Shown here in pieces: positions 37,016 through 47,062 of a stretch of DNA of 64,000 bases. The stretch lies in NCBI RefSeq assembly GCF_009371885.1, contig NZ_QLZA01000006.1, positions 1 through 64,000 of the forward strand, in the 5' to 3' direction. The position numbers and the translations under genes were made by a program. Source of the stretch: Bifidobacterium tibiigranuli. GTDB taxonomy: Bacteria; Actinomycetota; Actinomycetes; Actinomycetales; Bifidobacteriaceae. Positions within the stretch are counted from its first letter, which is position 1, and the number at the start of each line of letters is the position of its first letter. Below the pieces are notes generated by a model. The model saw only the letters and a list, made by a program, of their open reading frames with translations. It made no database searches and was not told the DNA's origin.

Positions 37016-38395
37016 TCACTCGCTGTCTGCGGCGGCGTCGATGTTGGAGAGCTCGTCGGCGACGGCTGCGGCTGCGGAAGCCGCCTCGACGCTTTCAGAT
37101 TCCTCTTCCTGCGCCTCTTCGCCGAGGAAGGCGCTCAGGTCGAGCGTCTCGCCTTCGGAGGTGAAGGTGACGGCGCGCATGCCGGCAAGCAGGCCCTTGG
37201 AGCGGCCGACTTCCTGCACGGCGGAGCCGAGCTGGCCATTGTTGACGATCGCGTTGATGAATTCGCTGGGATCCATGCCGTACTGCTGGGCGATGGAGGC
37301 CAGGAAATTGGTCACATCGGCCTGGGAGACCTGGACCTCAAGCTTCTCGGCGAGCGCATCGAGCACCATCTGATCGCGCAGTTCCTTCTCGGCGCTCTCC
37401 TCGGCTTCCTTCTTCTGCTCGTCGGTGGCCTTCTCCGGATCGCCGGACACGCCCTTGAGATGCTCTTCGACCGTCTGCGCCTTGACGCCCTTGGGCACCG
37501 GAATCTCGGCGCCCTCTTCGAGCTTGGCGATGAACACGTCGCGCGCCTCGGTGGCCTGGCGGCCCTCGGCATCCTTCTCACTGGTCTTGCGGATGTCGGC
37601 CTTGAGCTCGTCAAGCGTGTCGAATTCGGAGGCATCCTGCGCGAAGTCGTCATCAAGCTCGGGCAGCTCTTCGGTCTTGACCGAGTTGACCTTGACCTTG
37701 ACCTGTGCCTTCTCGCCTTCGTGGTCGCCCGCTTCAAGCGCGCCTTCGAAGGTGGTCTCCTCGCCTGCGGACAGGCCGTCGAGTGCTTCGTCAAGCCCGT
37801 CGAGCATGGTGTTGGAGCCCAGCTCGTAGCTCACGCCCTCCTGGGAATCGGCGACTTCGCCATCGATCGTCGCTTCGAGATCGATGTTCGCGTAATCGCC
37901 CTTGGCCGCCGGGCGGTCCACGCCCACGAGCGTGCCGAAGCGCTGACGCAGCGCCTCAAGACGCTTGTCGATGTCCTCGTCGGTGATTTCCGGCTTGGCG
38001 ACCTCAAGCTGCAAGCCTTCCAGCTCGGGCAGCTCGATGTCGGGGCGACGCTCCACGGTGGCGACGAACTTGAGCTTGGTCTCGTCCTTCGCGGAGGCCG
38101 GAACCTCCTGCACGTCGAACTCAGGCTGGGCCATCGGGCGAATCTTCTTCTCCTCAAGCGCCTTGGAGTACAGATCGGGAACGGCGGCATTCACCGCTTC
38201 CCCGGCCACCGAGGCGAAGCCGATGCGCTGGTCGATGATTTTGCCGGGAACGTGTCCCTTGCGGAAGCCAGGCACGTTGACCTGCTTGGCGATTTCCTTG
38301 CGGGCATCATCAAGATAGGGGTCGAACTCTTCCTGGTCGACGGTGACGGTGAGCTTCACCTTGGTGGGCTCGAGATTCCTGACGCTGATTTTCAC
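37016..38395 (-). CDS. tig: Trigger factor
   Basis: This ribosome-associated chaperone and peptidyl-prolyl isomerase has 459 residues. The ribosome-binding signature is GFRKGHVPGKIIDQRIG near residue 44. A FKBP-like domain (about 150-240, AAKGDYANIDLEATIDGE) and the C-terminal helical domain follow. The last 40 residues are acidic and alanine-rich. It is a single gene with its own terminator. Confidence 0.96.
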   Translation of the reverse strand: MKISVRNLEPTKVKLTVTVDQEEFDPYLDDARKEIAKQVNVPGFRKGHVPGKIIDQRIGFASVAGEAVNAAVPDLYSKALEEKKIRPMAQPEFDVQEVPASAKDETKLKFVATVERRPDIELPELEGLQLEVAKPEITDEDIDKRLEALRQRFGTLVGVDRPAAKGDYANIDLEATIDGEVADSQEGVSYELGSNTMLDGLDEALDGLSAGEETTFEGALEAGDHEGEKAQVKVKVNSVKTEELPELDDDFAQDASEFDTLDELKADIRKTSEKDAEGRQATEARDVFIAKLEEGAEIPVPKGVKAQTVEEHLKGVSGDPEKATDEQKKEAEESAEKELRDQMVLDALAEKLEVQVSQADVTNFLASIAQQYGMDPSEFINAIVNNGQLGSAVQEVGRSKGLLAGMRAVTFTSEGETLDLSAFLGEEAQEEESESVEAASAAAAVADELSNIDAAADSE

Positions 38396-38446
38396 GCTTG
38401 CGCTCCTGAACTACGGTATGCAACTATTTCTGCCATAAGGCAACCG

Positions 38447-39730
38447 TTATATGATAACGCGACTCAGGGACTCGGCCACAAGCCTGATCTGCCACCCTCT
38501 GGCACCTTGCTCCGCGAGGAATTGCGCCACATCGCGGCGCTGCGGCTCATCGGTCCAGCACAGGTTGCGCACGATCTGCGGCTTCACGATCATTTCGGCG
38601 GGCGTGCGCGTGTCTTCGGCGATGGAGTTCAGCGTCTTGCGCGCGGCCTGCAGATGGCGGAAGCGTTCAGGATGGCGCGTGGACCACAGCTTCATCGATC
38701 TTGGCGCGTTGCCCTGCGTGTCCGGCGATGGGACCGGCATGGTCGGCCATTGCTCCTCGGGCAGCTCAAGCGCCTGCTGTATGACGCCCTTCCATACGGA
38801 GGGCTTCACTTCGCGCTGAATCGGCGCATAGCGTTCGAACATCTTGTCCTGTTCGCCGCCGGTATGCACGCGCACGCGCTCGTTGAGCGCACGCACGGCC
38901 CTGAATTCCTTGGCATTATGCGGCTTGCGTCGTGCGGCTTCGATAATCGCCGAGTCGGACAGCAGCAGCGTTGGCGCGATGTCATAATATCTGGCAAGTC
39001 TGTCGCGTTCCTCCCATAGCGCCTTCGCCACCGCCTGGCCCTGACCGTCATGATTCAGCGCGGTGATATGCGAGATGCGCAGCCACGGCACCGGATGCGG
39101 CTTGCGCGGCGTCATGCCTTTGGCTAACGCATGAGCGAATTCCTCTTCGGCCCATTCGACCTTGCCCTGCCGCTGCAGATCCTTGCGTATCGCTGTTTCC
39201 AGCTCGATGAGCAGCTCGACATCGAGCGCCGCATAGTTGCGCCAGTCCCTCGGCAGCGGACGGTACGACCAGTCTGCAGCGGAATGCTCCTTCGCCAGCG
39301 TCAACCCTAGATAATGCTCGGTGACTGCGGCCAGTCCGAAATGGCGCATGTTCAGCAGCCGCGCCGCTATCTCCGTGTCGAACAGGCGCTGGGGGCGCAT
39401 GCCCAGATCGGCGAAGCCGGGAAGATCCTGCAGCGAATCATGCAGAATCCACGTCGCGTCGCCGACGGCGCTATTGAACTCGTTCCAATCAGCGCTGCTG
39501 TGGCCTAAAGCAATCGGGTCGAACAGCGCGATGCCGGCATCTGCGCGCCTGAACTGCACCAGCCAGTCCTCATGGCCGTAGCGAAATCCGGATGCGCGTT
39601 CCGCGTCGGCCGCCACAGACCCGTCGGCCGCGGCGAAACGCTCGCAGGCCTCGTGAAATCCCTCAAGCGTGTCGATGACGTCAGGAACTCCCCCGCGCGG
39701 TTCTGCCTGCAATCGTGGTTCGTCATCCAA
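38447..39730 (-). CDS. HRDC domain / RNase D-like 3'-5' exonuclease
   Basis: This RNase D-type protein of about 427 residues has a DEDD exonuclease domain. The pattern runs DAERASGFRYG (Exo I), WILHDSLQDLPGFADLG (Exo II) and YAALDVELLIELE (Exo III). One HRDC domain follows near 220-300 (LWEERDRLARYYDIAP). A long C-terminal part shared with actinobacterial relatives ends the protein. I prefer TTG 39730 because AGGAGG lies 9 bp upstream; the ATG at 39748 uses those same bases as codons. It overlaps the DUF3000 gene by a few bases. Confidence 0.82.
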   Translation of the reverse strand: MDDEPRLQAEPRGGVPDVIDTLEGFHEACERFAAADGSVAADAERASGFRYGHEDWLVQFRRADAGIALFDPIALGHSSADWNEFNSAVGDATWILHDSLQDLPGFADLGMRPQRLFDTEIAARLLNMRHFGLAAVTEHYLGLTLAKEHSAADWSYRPLPRDWRNYAALDVELLIELETAIRKDLQRQGKVEWAEEEFAHALAKGMTPRKPHPVPWLRISHITALNHDGQGQAVAKALWEERDRLARYYDIAPTLLLSDSAIIEAARRKPHNAKEFRAVRALNERVRVHTGGEQDKMFERYAPIQREVKPSVWKGVIQQALELPEEQWPTMPVPSPDTQGNAPRSMKLWSTRHPERFRHLQAARKTLNSIAEDTRTPAEMIVKPQIVRNLCWTDEPQRRDVAQFLAEQGARGWQIRLVAESLSRVII

Positions 39731-40550
39731 GCGCGATTTCCTCCTCATTGCTGCTATTCCCAGTCTCCGCCGTGGACATGGAATGCAGGAGACCGGCCCA
39801 CGCCTCGATATGCGTGCCGATCTCGTCGGCGATTTCCACGCCCGGCGCGCTGGCAGGCGACCACGATACACGCAGCTCACAACCAACCGCAGTGCGCTCA
39901 AGCATCTGCTCCGGAATTTGCTCCGGTCTGCTCGCTTCATGTGATTCAGCGGCTGCATTCAGTTCAGTCGACTCAGTCGGTTCAATTAGCTCAATTGACT
40001 CAAGCGGCTCATGCAGACCGAAGGACCGGTCCCGCGTCACACTGACGGTGCCCGAGGGCAAGCCAGTTGTCAGCGGCCCCAAGGCCATGCGCATCTCGTC
40101 CCAAACGATCTGCGCCGCCAGCTCGTCATTCACGCAGTCGTCATAGGGCACGCGGGCGTATGCCGTGCAGCGCCAGTGCGATTCCCATTGCGCATCCGGG
40201 TGCTGCGCGTACAACGCCATAATCCATCCCGAGGCACCAAGCGAGTCTTCGGAACGATCTTCGGAAGAATCTTCGGAGCAGCGCAGCGAAACGCCGATGC
40301 CGAAATCGGCCAACGAGCGCGGCACTTCGATCTCCCGGTATGCAATGCCGTCAAGGCGCCGCATCGCCATCACCGACAGCACCGCCGACCACACCGCATC
40401 GGGCACGCCAGCAGGACGGAACAGATCGGTTCGTTCACCAGCGTGCCGCGCGCCACTCATATGCCTGATGCCGCCCGTGCGCTCACAATCCTCGATACGC
40501 CCAATGTCCTCGATGCGCGGGGCGTCGGGGAACGCGTAAATATGATTCAT
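39723..40550 (-). CDS. DUF3000-family actinobacterial protein
   Basis: This 275-residue protein belongs to a family found in actinobacteria beside the RNase D-like gene; its function is unknown. The conserved core is SAVLSVMAMRRLDGIAYREI near residue 55 and WEVSW-like stretches (WESHWRCTAYARVPYDD). Two low-complexity inserts are visible: SEDSSEDRSEDS near 92 and ESIELIEPTESTEL near 182. The first comes from a repeated TCTTCGGA-like word, so it probably expands by slippage. Translational coupling with the RNase D-like gene is likely. Confidence 0.75.
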   Translation of the reverse strand: MNHIYAFPDAPRIEDIGRIEDCERTGGIRHMSGARHAGERTDLFRPAGVPDAVWSAVLSVMAMRRLDGIAYREIEVPRSLADFGIGVSLRCSEDSSEDRSEDSLGASGWIMALYAQHPDAQWESHWRCTAYARVPYDDCVNDELAAQIVWDEMRMALGPLTTGLPSGTVSVTRDRSFGLHEPLESIELIEPTESTELNAAAESHEASRPEQIPEQMLERTAVGCELRVSWSPASAPGVEIADEIGTHIEAWAGLLHSMSTAETGNSSNEEEIALG

Positions 40551-40645
40551 GTCTCTAGGCTACGAAACCGCAGCGCCGCAACCCAGCATCGCCACGCACA
40601 AAGACACACGAATTATGCCGCACAGCCGGTTTTCACACCGTGAAT

Positions 40646-41551
40646 TTAATACACCGTGAATCCGTGCGCCTCGAACTGCTTGACGACACGGTCCTTCAGC
40701 GCGGCAGACGGCCCCTTCTGATTCTCAAGCAGGTACGGGATGCGCAGCTCATGCCACTTCGGGCGGCCGAGCTGGTGGAAGGGCAGCACATCGATATGCT
40801 CCACTGCGTCGCCGAAGGTCTCGACAATGTTGGCGATGTTCTCGATGTTGTCTTCCGGGTCGGTCAGGCCGGGAATCAGCACGAAGCGCACCCAGATCTT
40901 CTTGCCACGCGCGGCCAGGCGCTGGCCGAACTTGATGGTCGGGGCCAGCGTGCCGCCGGTCAGCACCTTGTAGCGCTCCTCGTCGCCGGCTTTGACGTCA
41001 AGCAGGCACAGATCGATGTCGTCGATCATCTCGTCCGTGTAGTTCTTGTTGAGGAAGCCTGCGGTGTCGAGGCAGGTGTGCACGCCCATCTCCTTGGCTG
41101 CGCGGAAGACGCGCGAGACGAAGGCCGGCTGCATCATCGACTCGCCGCCGGAGAAGGTGATGCCGCCGCCGGTCGCCTTGAATAGGTCCGCGTAGCGCGC
41201 CACTTTGTTGATCATCGCGTCGAGGTAGACCGGCTGGCCGTCGCGCATCTTCCAGGTGTCGGGATTCTGGCAGAACTGGCAGCGCAGCGGGCATCCGCTC
41301 ATGAACACGGTCATTCTGGTGCCCGGGCCGTCCACGGAAGTGTTGATATCCCAGGAATGCACGAAGCCGATGTCGCCGGTTTTCAGAGCTGCGATGCGGT
41401 CGTGGCGGTCAAGCCCGATAGGCGATTCGAACCCGGAGAGCCCGCCCATCAGCGTCTGGCGCGCATACTCGCGCGAGCCTTTGAGCATATGCGGCTTGGT
41501 GGTATGGAACGCGGTGTGGAATGCCTCATGGAATGTCGCTGTGTCAGACAT
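40646..41551 (-). CDS. pflA: Pyruvate formate-lyase-activating enzyme
   Basis: This radical-SAM enzyme makes the glycyl radical of PflB. The 301-residue protein carries the CxxxCxxC cluster in MSGCPLRCQFCQNPDTW. TGGGITFSGGESMMQ (SAM binding) and DLCLLDVKAGD follow. The N terminus (about 45 residues, His/Thr rich) is longer than in E. coli. ATG 41551 follows AAGGAGGA. It lies 323 bp downstream of pflB, so it may have its own promoter. Confidence 0.95.
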   Translation of the reverse strand: MSDTATFHEAFHTAFHTTKPHMLKGSREYARQTLMGGLSGFESPIGLDRHDRIAALKTGDIGFVHSWDINTSVDGPGTRMTVFMSGCPLRCQFCQNPDTWKMRDGQPVYLDAMINKVARYADLFKATGGGITFSGGESMMQPAFVSRVFRAAKEMGVHTCLDTAGFLNKNYTDEMIDDIDLCLLDVKAGDEERYKVLTGGTLAPTIKFGQRLAARGKKIWVRFVLIPGLTDPEDNIENIANIVETFGDAVEHIDVLPFHQLGRPKWHELRIPYLLENQKGPSAALKDRVVKQFEAHGFTVY

Positions 41552-41689
41552 CGTCGTCCTCCTTTGGATTCCCTGCGGATTGTAGCTCTGCCTCCATGAT
41601 ACTGAAAGCAGATGCATCAGCAGGCCGCGGCCGGTGTGCCGTCGGCAAAACATGACGTAGGTCACGCTTGTACGAGCCACTGAACCAAT

Positions 41690-41710
41690 GTTCCGTGCAA
41701 GTGACGGAAC
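41690..41710. promoter_or_regulatory. GTTCCGT...ACGGAAC inverted repeat upstream of pflA
   Basis: A 7-bp inverted repeat with a 7-bp spacer sits about 140 bp before pflA. It may be an operator. It resembles no regulator site I can name. Confidence 0.3.
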
Positions 41711-41785
41711 GGAGGCCAGAATTATGGAGCCTGCCGTGCCTCAACGCTCAGGCAACATACGGCTACGGTCATGAAGTCATGAATA

Positions 41786-41859
41786 AGGGGCGCGGCCAGC
41801 AGCCACGCCCCTTACCTTGTTATGTTCTCGCTGGATTCCGTCTTAAACGCAATCCAGCG
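41786..41859 (-). terminator. Tandem terminator hairpins after pflB
   Basis: Two hairpins follow the pflB stop on the minus strand. The first is CGCTGGATT/AATCCAGCG at 41829-41859; the second is AAGGGGCG/CGCCCCTT at 41786-41814, with an inner GGCC-rich stem. The second is followed by TTATTCAT. Together they should strongly reduce read-through to pflA. Confidence 0.65.
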
Positions 41860-41874
41860 TTACCTCAGTACCGC

Positions 41875-44250
41875 TCAGTCGACGACGGAACCTTGGTGGA
41901 AGGTACGCGAGATCACGTCGAGCTGCTGTTCGCGGGTGAGCTTGACGAAGTTCACCGCGTAGCCGGAGACGCGCACGGTCAGGTGCGGGTACTTGTCCGG
42001 GTGCTCGACGGCGTCTTCCAGCTGCTCCTTGCGCAGGACGTTGATGTTCGCGTGGTACAGGCCGTGCCCGTTGCCGGCATCGAGGATGCCGACCAGGTTG
42101 TTCACGCGCTCATCCTCGTCGCGGCCAAGGCCGTCGGGGGTGATGGTGTTGGTCAGCGAGATGCCGTCCAGCGCGTCGTTGTAGTCGATCTTGCCGACCG
42201 AGAACATCGAGGGCAGCATGCCGTGGGCGTCCATGCCGTTCTCCGGGTTCGCGCCCGGGGCGTACGGCGTACCCTTCTTGTGCCCGGACGGGAAGGAACC
42301 GGTGTTGGTGCCGTACTCCACGTTCGAGGTGATAGTCAGGATGGACTGCGTCGGCACTGCGTCGCGGTACACCGGCAGGCGCTTGATTTGGCCCATGACG
42401 GTGCTCACGACCCAAGTCGCCAGCTTGTCGGCGCGATCGTCGTCGTTGCCGTAGACAGGGAAGTCGCCTTCGGTGCGGTAGCCGACCACCAGATCGTCCT
42501 CGGCGCCTTCGACGTACTCGGCCTCGTGGCCTTCAAGGTTCTTCGCGTCCTTGTTGTAGATCGGGTAGACCTTCGCATACTTCAGCGCGGCAAGCGAATC
42601 GGCCGCAATCGACAGGCCGGACATGCCGCAGCCCAGGGTGCGGTAGATCTCCTTGTCGTGCAGCGCCATCTCGATGGACTCGTAGGCGTACTTATCGTGC
42701 ATGTAATGGATGATGTTCAGCGCTTCGACGTAGGTCTCCGAGAGCCACTGCAGGGCCTTCTCGTAGTTGTTCTTGACCTTCTCGAAGTCCAGCGTGCCGT
42801 CGGCCTCAGGTGCGATCGGCTCGATCACGCCCTTGTCGATGACCTGCATGCCGGTCATCTCGTCGCGGCCGCCGTTGATGGCGTACAGGAACGCCTTGGC
42901 GGAGTTGACGCGAGCACCGAAGAACTGCATCTGCTTGCCCACGCGCATCGGCGAGACGCAGCATGCGATGGCGGCGTCATCGCCCCAATGGGCGCGAATC
43001 TCCTTGTCGGACTCATACTGGATGGCCGAGGTGTCGATGGAGATGCGAGCGCAGAAGCGCTTGTAGCCTTCCGGCAGCTTCGGATCCCAGAAGATCGTGA
43101 TGTTCGGCTCGGGGCCAGGTCCAAGATGCTCGAGCGTCAGCGTGTTGAGCAGGCGGAACGAGGTCTTGGTGACCATCGAACGCCCGTCGTCGCCGAAGCC
43201 CGCGTCGGACCAAGTGGCCCAGTACGGATCGCCGGAGAAGATCTTGTCGTAGTCCTTAGTGCGCAGGAAGCGCACGATGCGCAGCTTCATGACGATCTGG
43301 TCGATGATCTCCTGCGCGCCGGTCTCGTCAAGCGTGCCGTTCTTCAGATCGCGCTCGAAGAAGGCGTCGAAGAAGGCGGAGTTGCGGCCGAAGCTCATGG
43401 CCGCGCCATCCTGGCTCTTGACGGAGGCGAGGTAGCCCATGTAGGTCCACTGCACGGCTTCCTGCGCGTTCTGTGCGGGGCGGGTCAGATCCAGGCCGTA
43501 CTCGTTGCCGAGGTTGACCAGCTGCTTGAGCGCCTTGAGCTGATCGGCATGCTCCTCGCGGAAGCGAATCCAATGCTCGATCTCCGGCTCGGTGAAGTCG
43601 TTGCGATATGGCACGGACTCCTTGTCGCGCTTCTTGAACGCGATGAGCTTGTTGACGCCGTAGAGCGCCACACGCCGGTAGTCGCCGATGATGCGGCCGC
43701 GGCCGTAGGCATCCGGCAGGCCGGTGAGAATCTTGTTGTGACGGGCGATCTTGATGTTCTTGGTGTAGACGCCGAAAACGCCGTCGTTGTGGGTCTTGCG
43801 GTAGGTGGTGAAGATCTTCCTGATCTCGGGGTCAGGCTCCTTGCCCGCTTCCATGATGGCCTGCTCGACCATGCGCCAGCCGCCATTCGGCATCATCGCG
43901 CGCTTGCAGGGCACATCGGTCTGCAGGCCGACAATCACATTGTCGCTCTCAGGGCCCTCGATGTAGCCGGCCGGGAACGCATCAATGCCGGCCGGAATGT
44001 GCGTGTCCACGTCGTAGACGCGCTGCTTGCGCTCGACGGCGAGGTAGTTGTCGTCAAGATACTTCCACAGATGCTTGGTCTTCTCCGTAGCGTCAGCCAG
44101 GAAGGACTCATCGCCGTCGTAAGGCGTGTAGTTCTTCTGGATGAAGTCGCGGACGTCAATGTCCTTCTGCCAGTTTCCGCCTGTAAAGCCATCCCAAGCC
44201 TTCGCTTGGAGTTCCTCAGGGGAGAGAGCGGTTTCGTCAACTGCTGTCAT
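41875..44250 (-). CDS. pflB: Pyruvate formate-lyase
   Basis: PFL cleaves pyruvate with CoA to acetyl-CoA and formate. The 791-residue protein has the catalytic Cys-Cys pair in [13 protein letters not shown] and the glycyl-radical motif [14 protein letters not shown] near the C terminus. Length and motifs match true PflB, not a diol dehydratase. ATG 44250 follows GAAGGAGTGACC. In bifidobacteria PFL works downstream of the phosphoketolase shunt to gain ATP by forming formate. Confidence 0.97.
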   Translation of the reverse strand: MTAVDETALSPEELQAKAWDGFTGGNWQKDIDVRDFIQKNYTPYDGDESFLADATEKTKHLWKYLDDNYLAVERKQRVYDVDTHIPAGIDAFPAGYIEGPESDNVIVGLQTDVPCKRAMMPNGGWRMVEQAIMEAGKEPDPEIRKIFTTYRKTHNDGVFGVYTKNIKIARHNKILTGLPDAYGRGRIIGDYRRVALYGVNKLIAFKKRDKESVPYRNDFTEPEIEHWIRFREEHADQLKALKQLVNLGNEYGLDLTRPAQNAQEAVQWTYMGYLASVKSQDGAAMSFGRNSAFFDAFFERDLKNGTLDETGAQEIIDQIVMKLRIVRFLRTKDYDKIFSGDPYWATWSDAGFGDDGRSMVTKTSFRLLNTLTLEHLGPGPEPNITIFWDPKLPEGYKRFCARISIDTSAIQYESDKEIRAHWGDDAAIACCVSPMRVGKQMQFFGARVNSAKAFLYAINGGRDEMTGMQVIDKGVIEPIAPEADGTLDFEKVKNNYEKALQWLSETYVEALNIIHYMHDKYAYESIEMALHDKEIYRTLGCGMSGLSIAADSLAALKYAKVYPIYNKDAKNLEGHEAEYVEGAEDDLVVGYRTEGDFPVYGNDDDRADKLATWVVSTVMGQIKRLPVYRDAVPTQSILTITSNVEYGTNTGSFPSGHKKGTPYAPGANPENGMDAHGMLPSMFSVGKIDYNDALDGISLTNTITPDGLGRDEDERVNNLVGILDAGNGHGLYHANINVLRKEQLEDAVEHPDKYPHLTVRVSGYAVNFVKLTREQQLDVISRTFHQGSVVD

Positions 44251-44350
44251 GGTCACTCCTTCGTGTTTTACTGCAACGCGATTGCACAGCTGTGCATCTG
44301 CGTTTTCCTTCATTGTATGCGTAGGGTATTAAGACCCGTCCGCGTTTCAA

Positions 44351-44366
44351 CGTGAGCTATATCACA
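44351..44366. promoter_or_regulatory. CRP/FNR-like palindrome upstream of pflB
   Basis: The sequence reads TGTGATATAGCTCACG on the minus strand, a near-perfect TGTGA-N6-TCACA site. It lies 101-116 bp before the pflB start. CRP/FNR/GlxR-type regulators use this site and often control pfl. Confidence 0.5.
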
Positions 44367-44543
44367 TTCGTTGAGTGTCCACAAGGGGGCATTGCCGCGA
44401 ATTTCTAACAGCCTCGAAAAACCGCTATTTTCTGCGGATCTAGCGTTGCTGCTCAACATAGAGCCAGCTTCCCTTTACGCCGATAAAAGAAAAACAATGC
44501 AAGCTCTTGACGAAACGGACACTATGTCGCAAAAAGCCTTGGT

Positions 44544-45068
44544 CTATAGCCGTTGGATCAGTTCGAAGCGCTCGCACACGACCACGGTGTCGTCGTCAAG
44601 ACGAAAATCAGGGTCGTCAAGTTCGGCGATGAATTCAGGACTCGACCAGAAGCTTTCGTGCGCTTTGCGCCACTGCGCGACTGTACGGTACCCTTCTCCC
44701 TCGTTGATCGCGCGTTCGAGAGTTACATCGGCCAGCCGGCATATATACGCCGCCTCCTGACGCAGCACGCAGACGGGTTTGCCTTGCGAATCAATGGGGG
44801 CGGAAAGCGCACCGACTGGCGAAGGCTCGTCGCCATCCGTGAGATATTCGGCAAGCAGACTGGTCGTCGTGGTTTTGGATCCGTTGAGAATCGACGCAAT
44901 AAGCTTGTCGCGCAGCGGACCAGGATAGGCGAATTCGTCGCGCGGCAGCGCGTCGACGTCGATGGTGCCGAGAGCGATACTTGCCCGTACGGCAACGGCT
45001 TGTGTGGTCTGCGATAGTTTCTCGCGGCGTTTCACAGGTGTCATTGCAGCAGCGTCATTTTTTCTCAT
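44544..45068 (-). CDS. ASCH-domain protein (YhfF-like)
   Basis: This 174-residue protein contains an ASCH domain. FAYPGPLRDKLIASILNGSKTT carries the expected G-x-K signature, followed by AEYLTDGDE. GEGYRTVAQWRKAHESFW and DDTVVVCERFELI lie towards the end. ASCH proteins bind RNA or modified nucleosides; some act as amidohydrolases. ATG 45068 overlaps the end of the small gene upstream; ATG 45044 is an alternative start. Confidence 0.8.
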   Translation of the reverse strand: MRKNDAAAMTPVKRREKLSQTTQAVAVRASIALGTIDVDALPRDEFAYPGPLRDKLIASILNGSKTTTTSLLAEYLTDGDEPSPVGALSAPIDSQGKPVCVLRQEAAYICRLADVTLERAINEGEGYRTVAQWRKAHESFWSSPEFIAELDDPDFRLDDDTVVVCERFELIQRL

Positions 45069-45252
45069 CCCACTGATTCCACTGCCTGTCCTCGCTGTCC
45101 CATTCCCTGTTGCGCCGCCTGACGATATCCCAAGCGTGCAGCGCGTCCTCGCGCGAAGCATAAGGGCCCATGCGGTGCGATGAGGGCGAAATCATGCCCT
45201 GCTCGGGTTGCCCGGTGACCGTATTGAAATACCACTGCTGCTCGTCTGCCAC
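45055..45252 (-). CDS. Small WYF-N protein, SPOR-like
   Basis: This 65-residue protein has QWYFNTVTGQPEQG, RMGPYASREDAL and ERNxxWD-like RRRNREWDSED. It matches a short actinobacterial family sometimes called SPOR domain-containing. The role is unknown. It overlaps the ASCH gene by 14 bp, suggesting coupled translation. Confidence 0.75.
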   Translation of the reverse strand: MADEQQWYFNTVTGQPEQGMISPSSHRMGPYASREDALHAWDIVRRRNREWDSEDRQWNQWDEKK

Positions 45253-45363
45253 GGCAGGCCTCCTTCGTGTCGATTCCTCTGCTGTATTGCTGTATAGTCT
45301 ATGCGATTGTGTTGTGTGCGTTGTGTTTCAGGCCCGGTGCGGCGCGTTTGCCGCCTGTACCTG

Positions 45364-47058
45364 CTACTCCCGGAAGGCGTTGGTAATCGGCAGCCGACGA
45401 TCGCGCCCGAAGGCGAGCGCCGTGACCTTGGGACCCAACGGGTATTGCCGACGCTTCCATTCCGCTCGGTCGACCAGACGCATCACCGTATCCACCGTCG
45501 TCTCATCGAAGCCGTCCGCCAGCAGGTCAGCGCGACCATGCGCATGCTCGATGTAGGCGGCGAGCACCTGATCGAGCAGCGCGTACTGCGGCAGGGAGTC
45601 GGAATCCTTCTGACCGGGGCGCAGCTCGGCGCTCGGCTCCTTCTCGATGCTGCTCACCGGGATGAGTACGCTCGGCACCGTCTTGGCAGACGCCGCAGCC
45701 TCATTGCCAACGACCGGCAGCATGCCAAGGCCAAGCCCATCCTGCGCCGCCTTGTTGCGCCAGCGCGAAAGATCCCACACCCGGGTTTTGAGCAGGTCCT
45801 TGATCGGCGCATATCCGCCGACTGCATCGCCATAAATCGTGGAATACCCGCAGGCCAGCTCCGACTTGTTGCCAGTGGCCAGGGCGAGCAGATTCCTGCT
45901 GTTCGAATACGCCATGACGATGACGCCGCGGATGCGCGCCTGCAGATTCTCCGCCGCGACGCCGCCCAAGGTGAGCTGCCGTTGGAAGGACTGGAACAAT
46001 GGCTCGATGGCCTGCACTTCGTAATGGGCGCCGAGATTCTCGGCTAAGTCGGCGGCGTCATCCTTGGAGCCGTCGGAAGAGTATTGACTGGGCATGGAGA
46101 TGCCGCACACGTTCTCGCCCCCGCAGGCGTCGGCAGCCATAGTGGCGACCAGCGCCGAGTCGATGCCGCCGGAGAGCCCCAGGCACACGCCGCTGAAGTG
46201 GTTCTTGGCCATGTAGTCTTTCAGGCCCAACACGCAGGCGCAGTAGACTTCCTCATCGCGCTCCATCTCGGCAGCTATGGTGCCGATTTGCTGACGCTCT
46301 GCCTGCTTGTCGAAATCGAAATAACTCAGATTCTCAACGAACATCGGCGAGCGCTCGAGCAGCGTGCCGTCCGCATCGACCACAAAGCTGCCGCCGTCGA
46401 AGACCAGATCATCCTGACCGCCGACCTGATTGAGATAGATCATCGGGGCATTGACCTCATGCGCCCGCCTGACTGCCAGATCATAGCGCGTATGGGTTTT
46501 GCCCTCCTCGTAGGGCGAGCCATTGATGGTCAGCAGCACGTCGATATGCTGCCCGGCAAGTTCATCGACCGGGCCGCCGTCCTGCCAGATATCCTCGCAT
46601 ATCGCCAATCCGACGCGCGTGCCATCGATGTCGAGCACGACGGAGCGCTGCCCGGAGGAGAAAATGCGGAACTCATCGAACACGCCGTAATTGGGCAGGA
46701 AATGCTTGTCGTAGCCGGCCCAGACCACGCCATCATGCAGCACCACGAGACGGTTGCGCGGCTTGTCGGATTCCGTATCAGTGCCGACCGTGCCCGCCAC
46801 GACGTATAAGCCGCCCAAGCCGTCCGCCGCAAGCTGCCTGGCCATGGCGTTCGCCTTGTCCCATGCAGCCCTGCGGAAGGTGGCGCGGAAGGCAAGATCT
46901 TCAATCGGGTACCCGGTCAGCGACATCTCCGGAAAGACCACGACTTGGGCATGGTGTGCGGCAGCACGGCGCGAGTAGGCCATAATCGCCTCGGCGTTGG
47001 CGTCGAGGTCGCCTACGCGGGTGTCGATTTGGGCCAGAGCAAAACGCAATTGAGTCAT
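45364..47058 (-). CDS. nadE: Glutamine-dependent NAD+ synthetase
   Basis: This 564-residue protein fuses an N-terminal nitrilase-type glutaminase to a C-terminal NAD synthetase. The glutaminase triad is Glu in VFPEMSLTGYP, Lys in YDKHFLPNYGVFDE and Cys in GLAICEDIWQDG. The synthetase has the P-loop GLSGGIDSALVAT. It converts nicotinate adenine dinucleotide to NAD. Next upstream is the M20 gene, 4 bp away, so they are probably co-transcribed. Confidence 0.97.
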   Translation of the reverse strand: MTQLRFALAQIDTRVGDLDANAEAIMAYSRRAAAHHAQVVVFPEMSLTGYPIEDLAFRATFRRAAWDKANAMARQLAADGLGGLYVVAGTVGTDTESDKPRNRLVVLHDGVVWAGYDKHFLPNYGVFDEFRIFSSGQRSVVLDIDGTRVGLAICEDIWQDGGPVDELAGQHIDVLLTINGSPYEEGKTHTRYDLAVRRAHEVNAPMIYLNQVGGQDDLVFDGGSFVVDADGTLLERSPMFVENLSYFDFDKQAERQQIGTIAAEMERDEEVYCACVLGLKDYMAKNHFSGVCLGLSGGIDSALVATMAADACGGENVCGISMPSQYSSDGSKDDAADLAENLGAHYEVQAIEPLFQSFQRQLTLGGVAAENLQARIRGVIVMAYSNSRNLLALATGNKSELACGYSTIYGDAVGGYAPIKDLLKTRVWDLSRWRNKAAQDGLGLGMLPVVGNEAAASAKTVPSVLIPVSSIEKEPSAELRPGQKDSDSLPQYALLDQVLAAYIEHAHGRADLLADGFDETTVDTVMRLVDRAEWKRRQYPLGPKVTALAFGRDRRLPITNAFRE

Positions 47059-47062
47059 GGCT

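Noticed and set aside
36950..39019. 689-residue plus-strand frame opposite tig and the RNase D-like gene
   Set aside because: It is an antisense shadow across two well-supported genes.
41668..44355. 895-residue plus-strand frame opposite pflB
   Set aside because: It is a shadow of pflB, rich in Val/Asp/His/Leu/Gly from antisense codons, with no known family.
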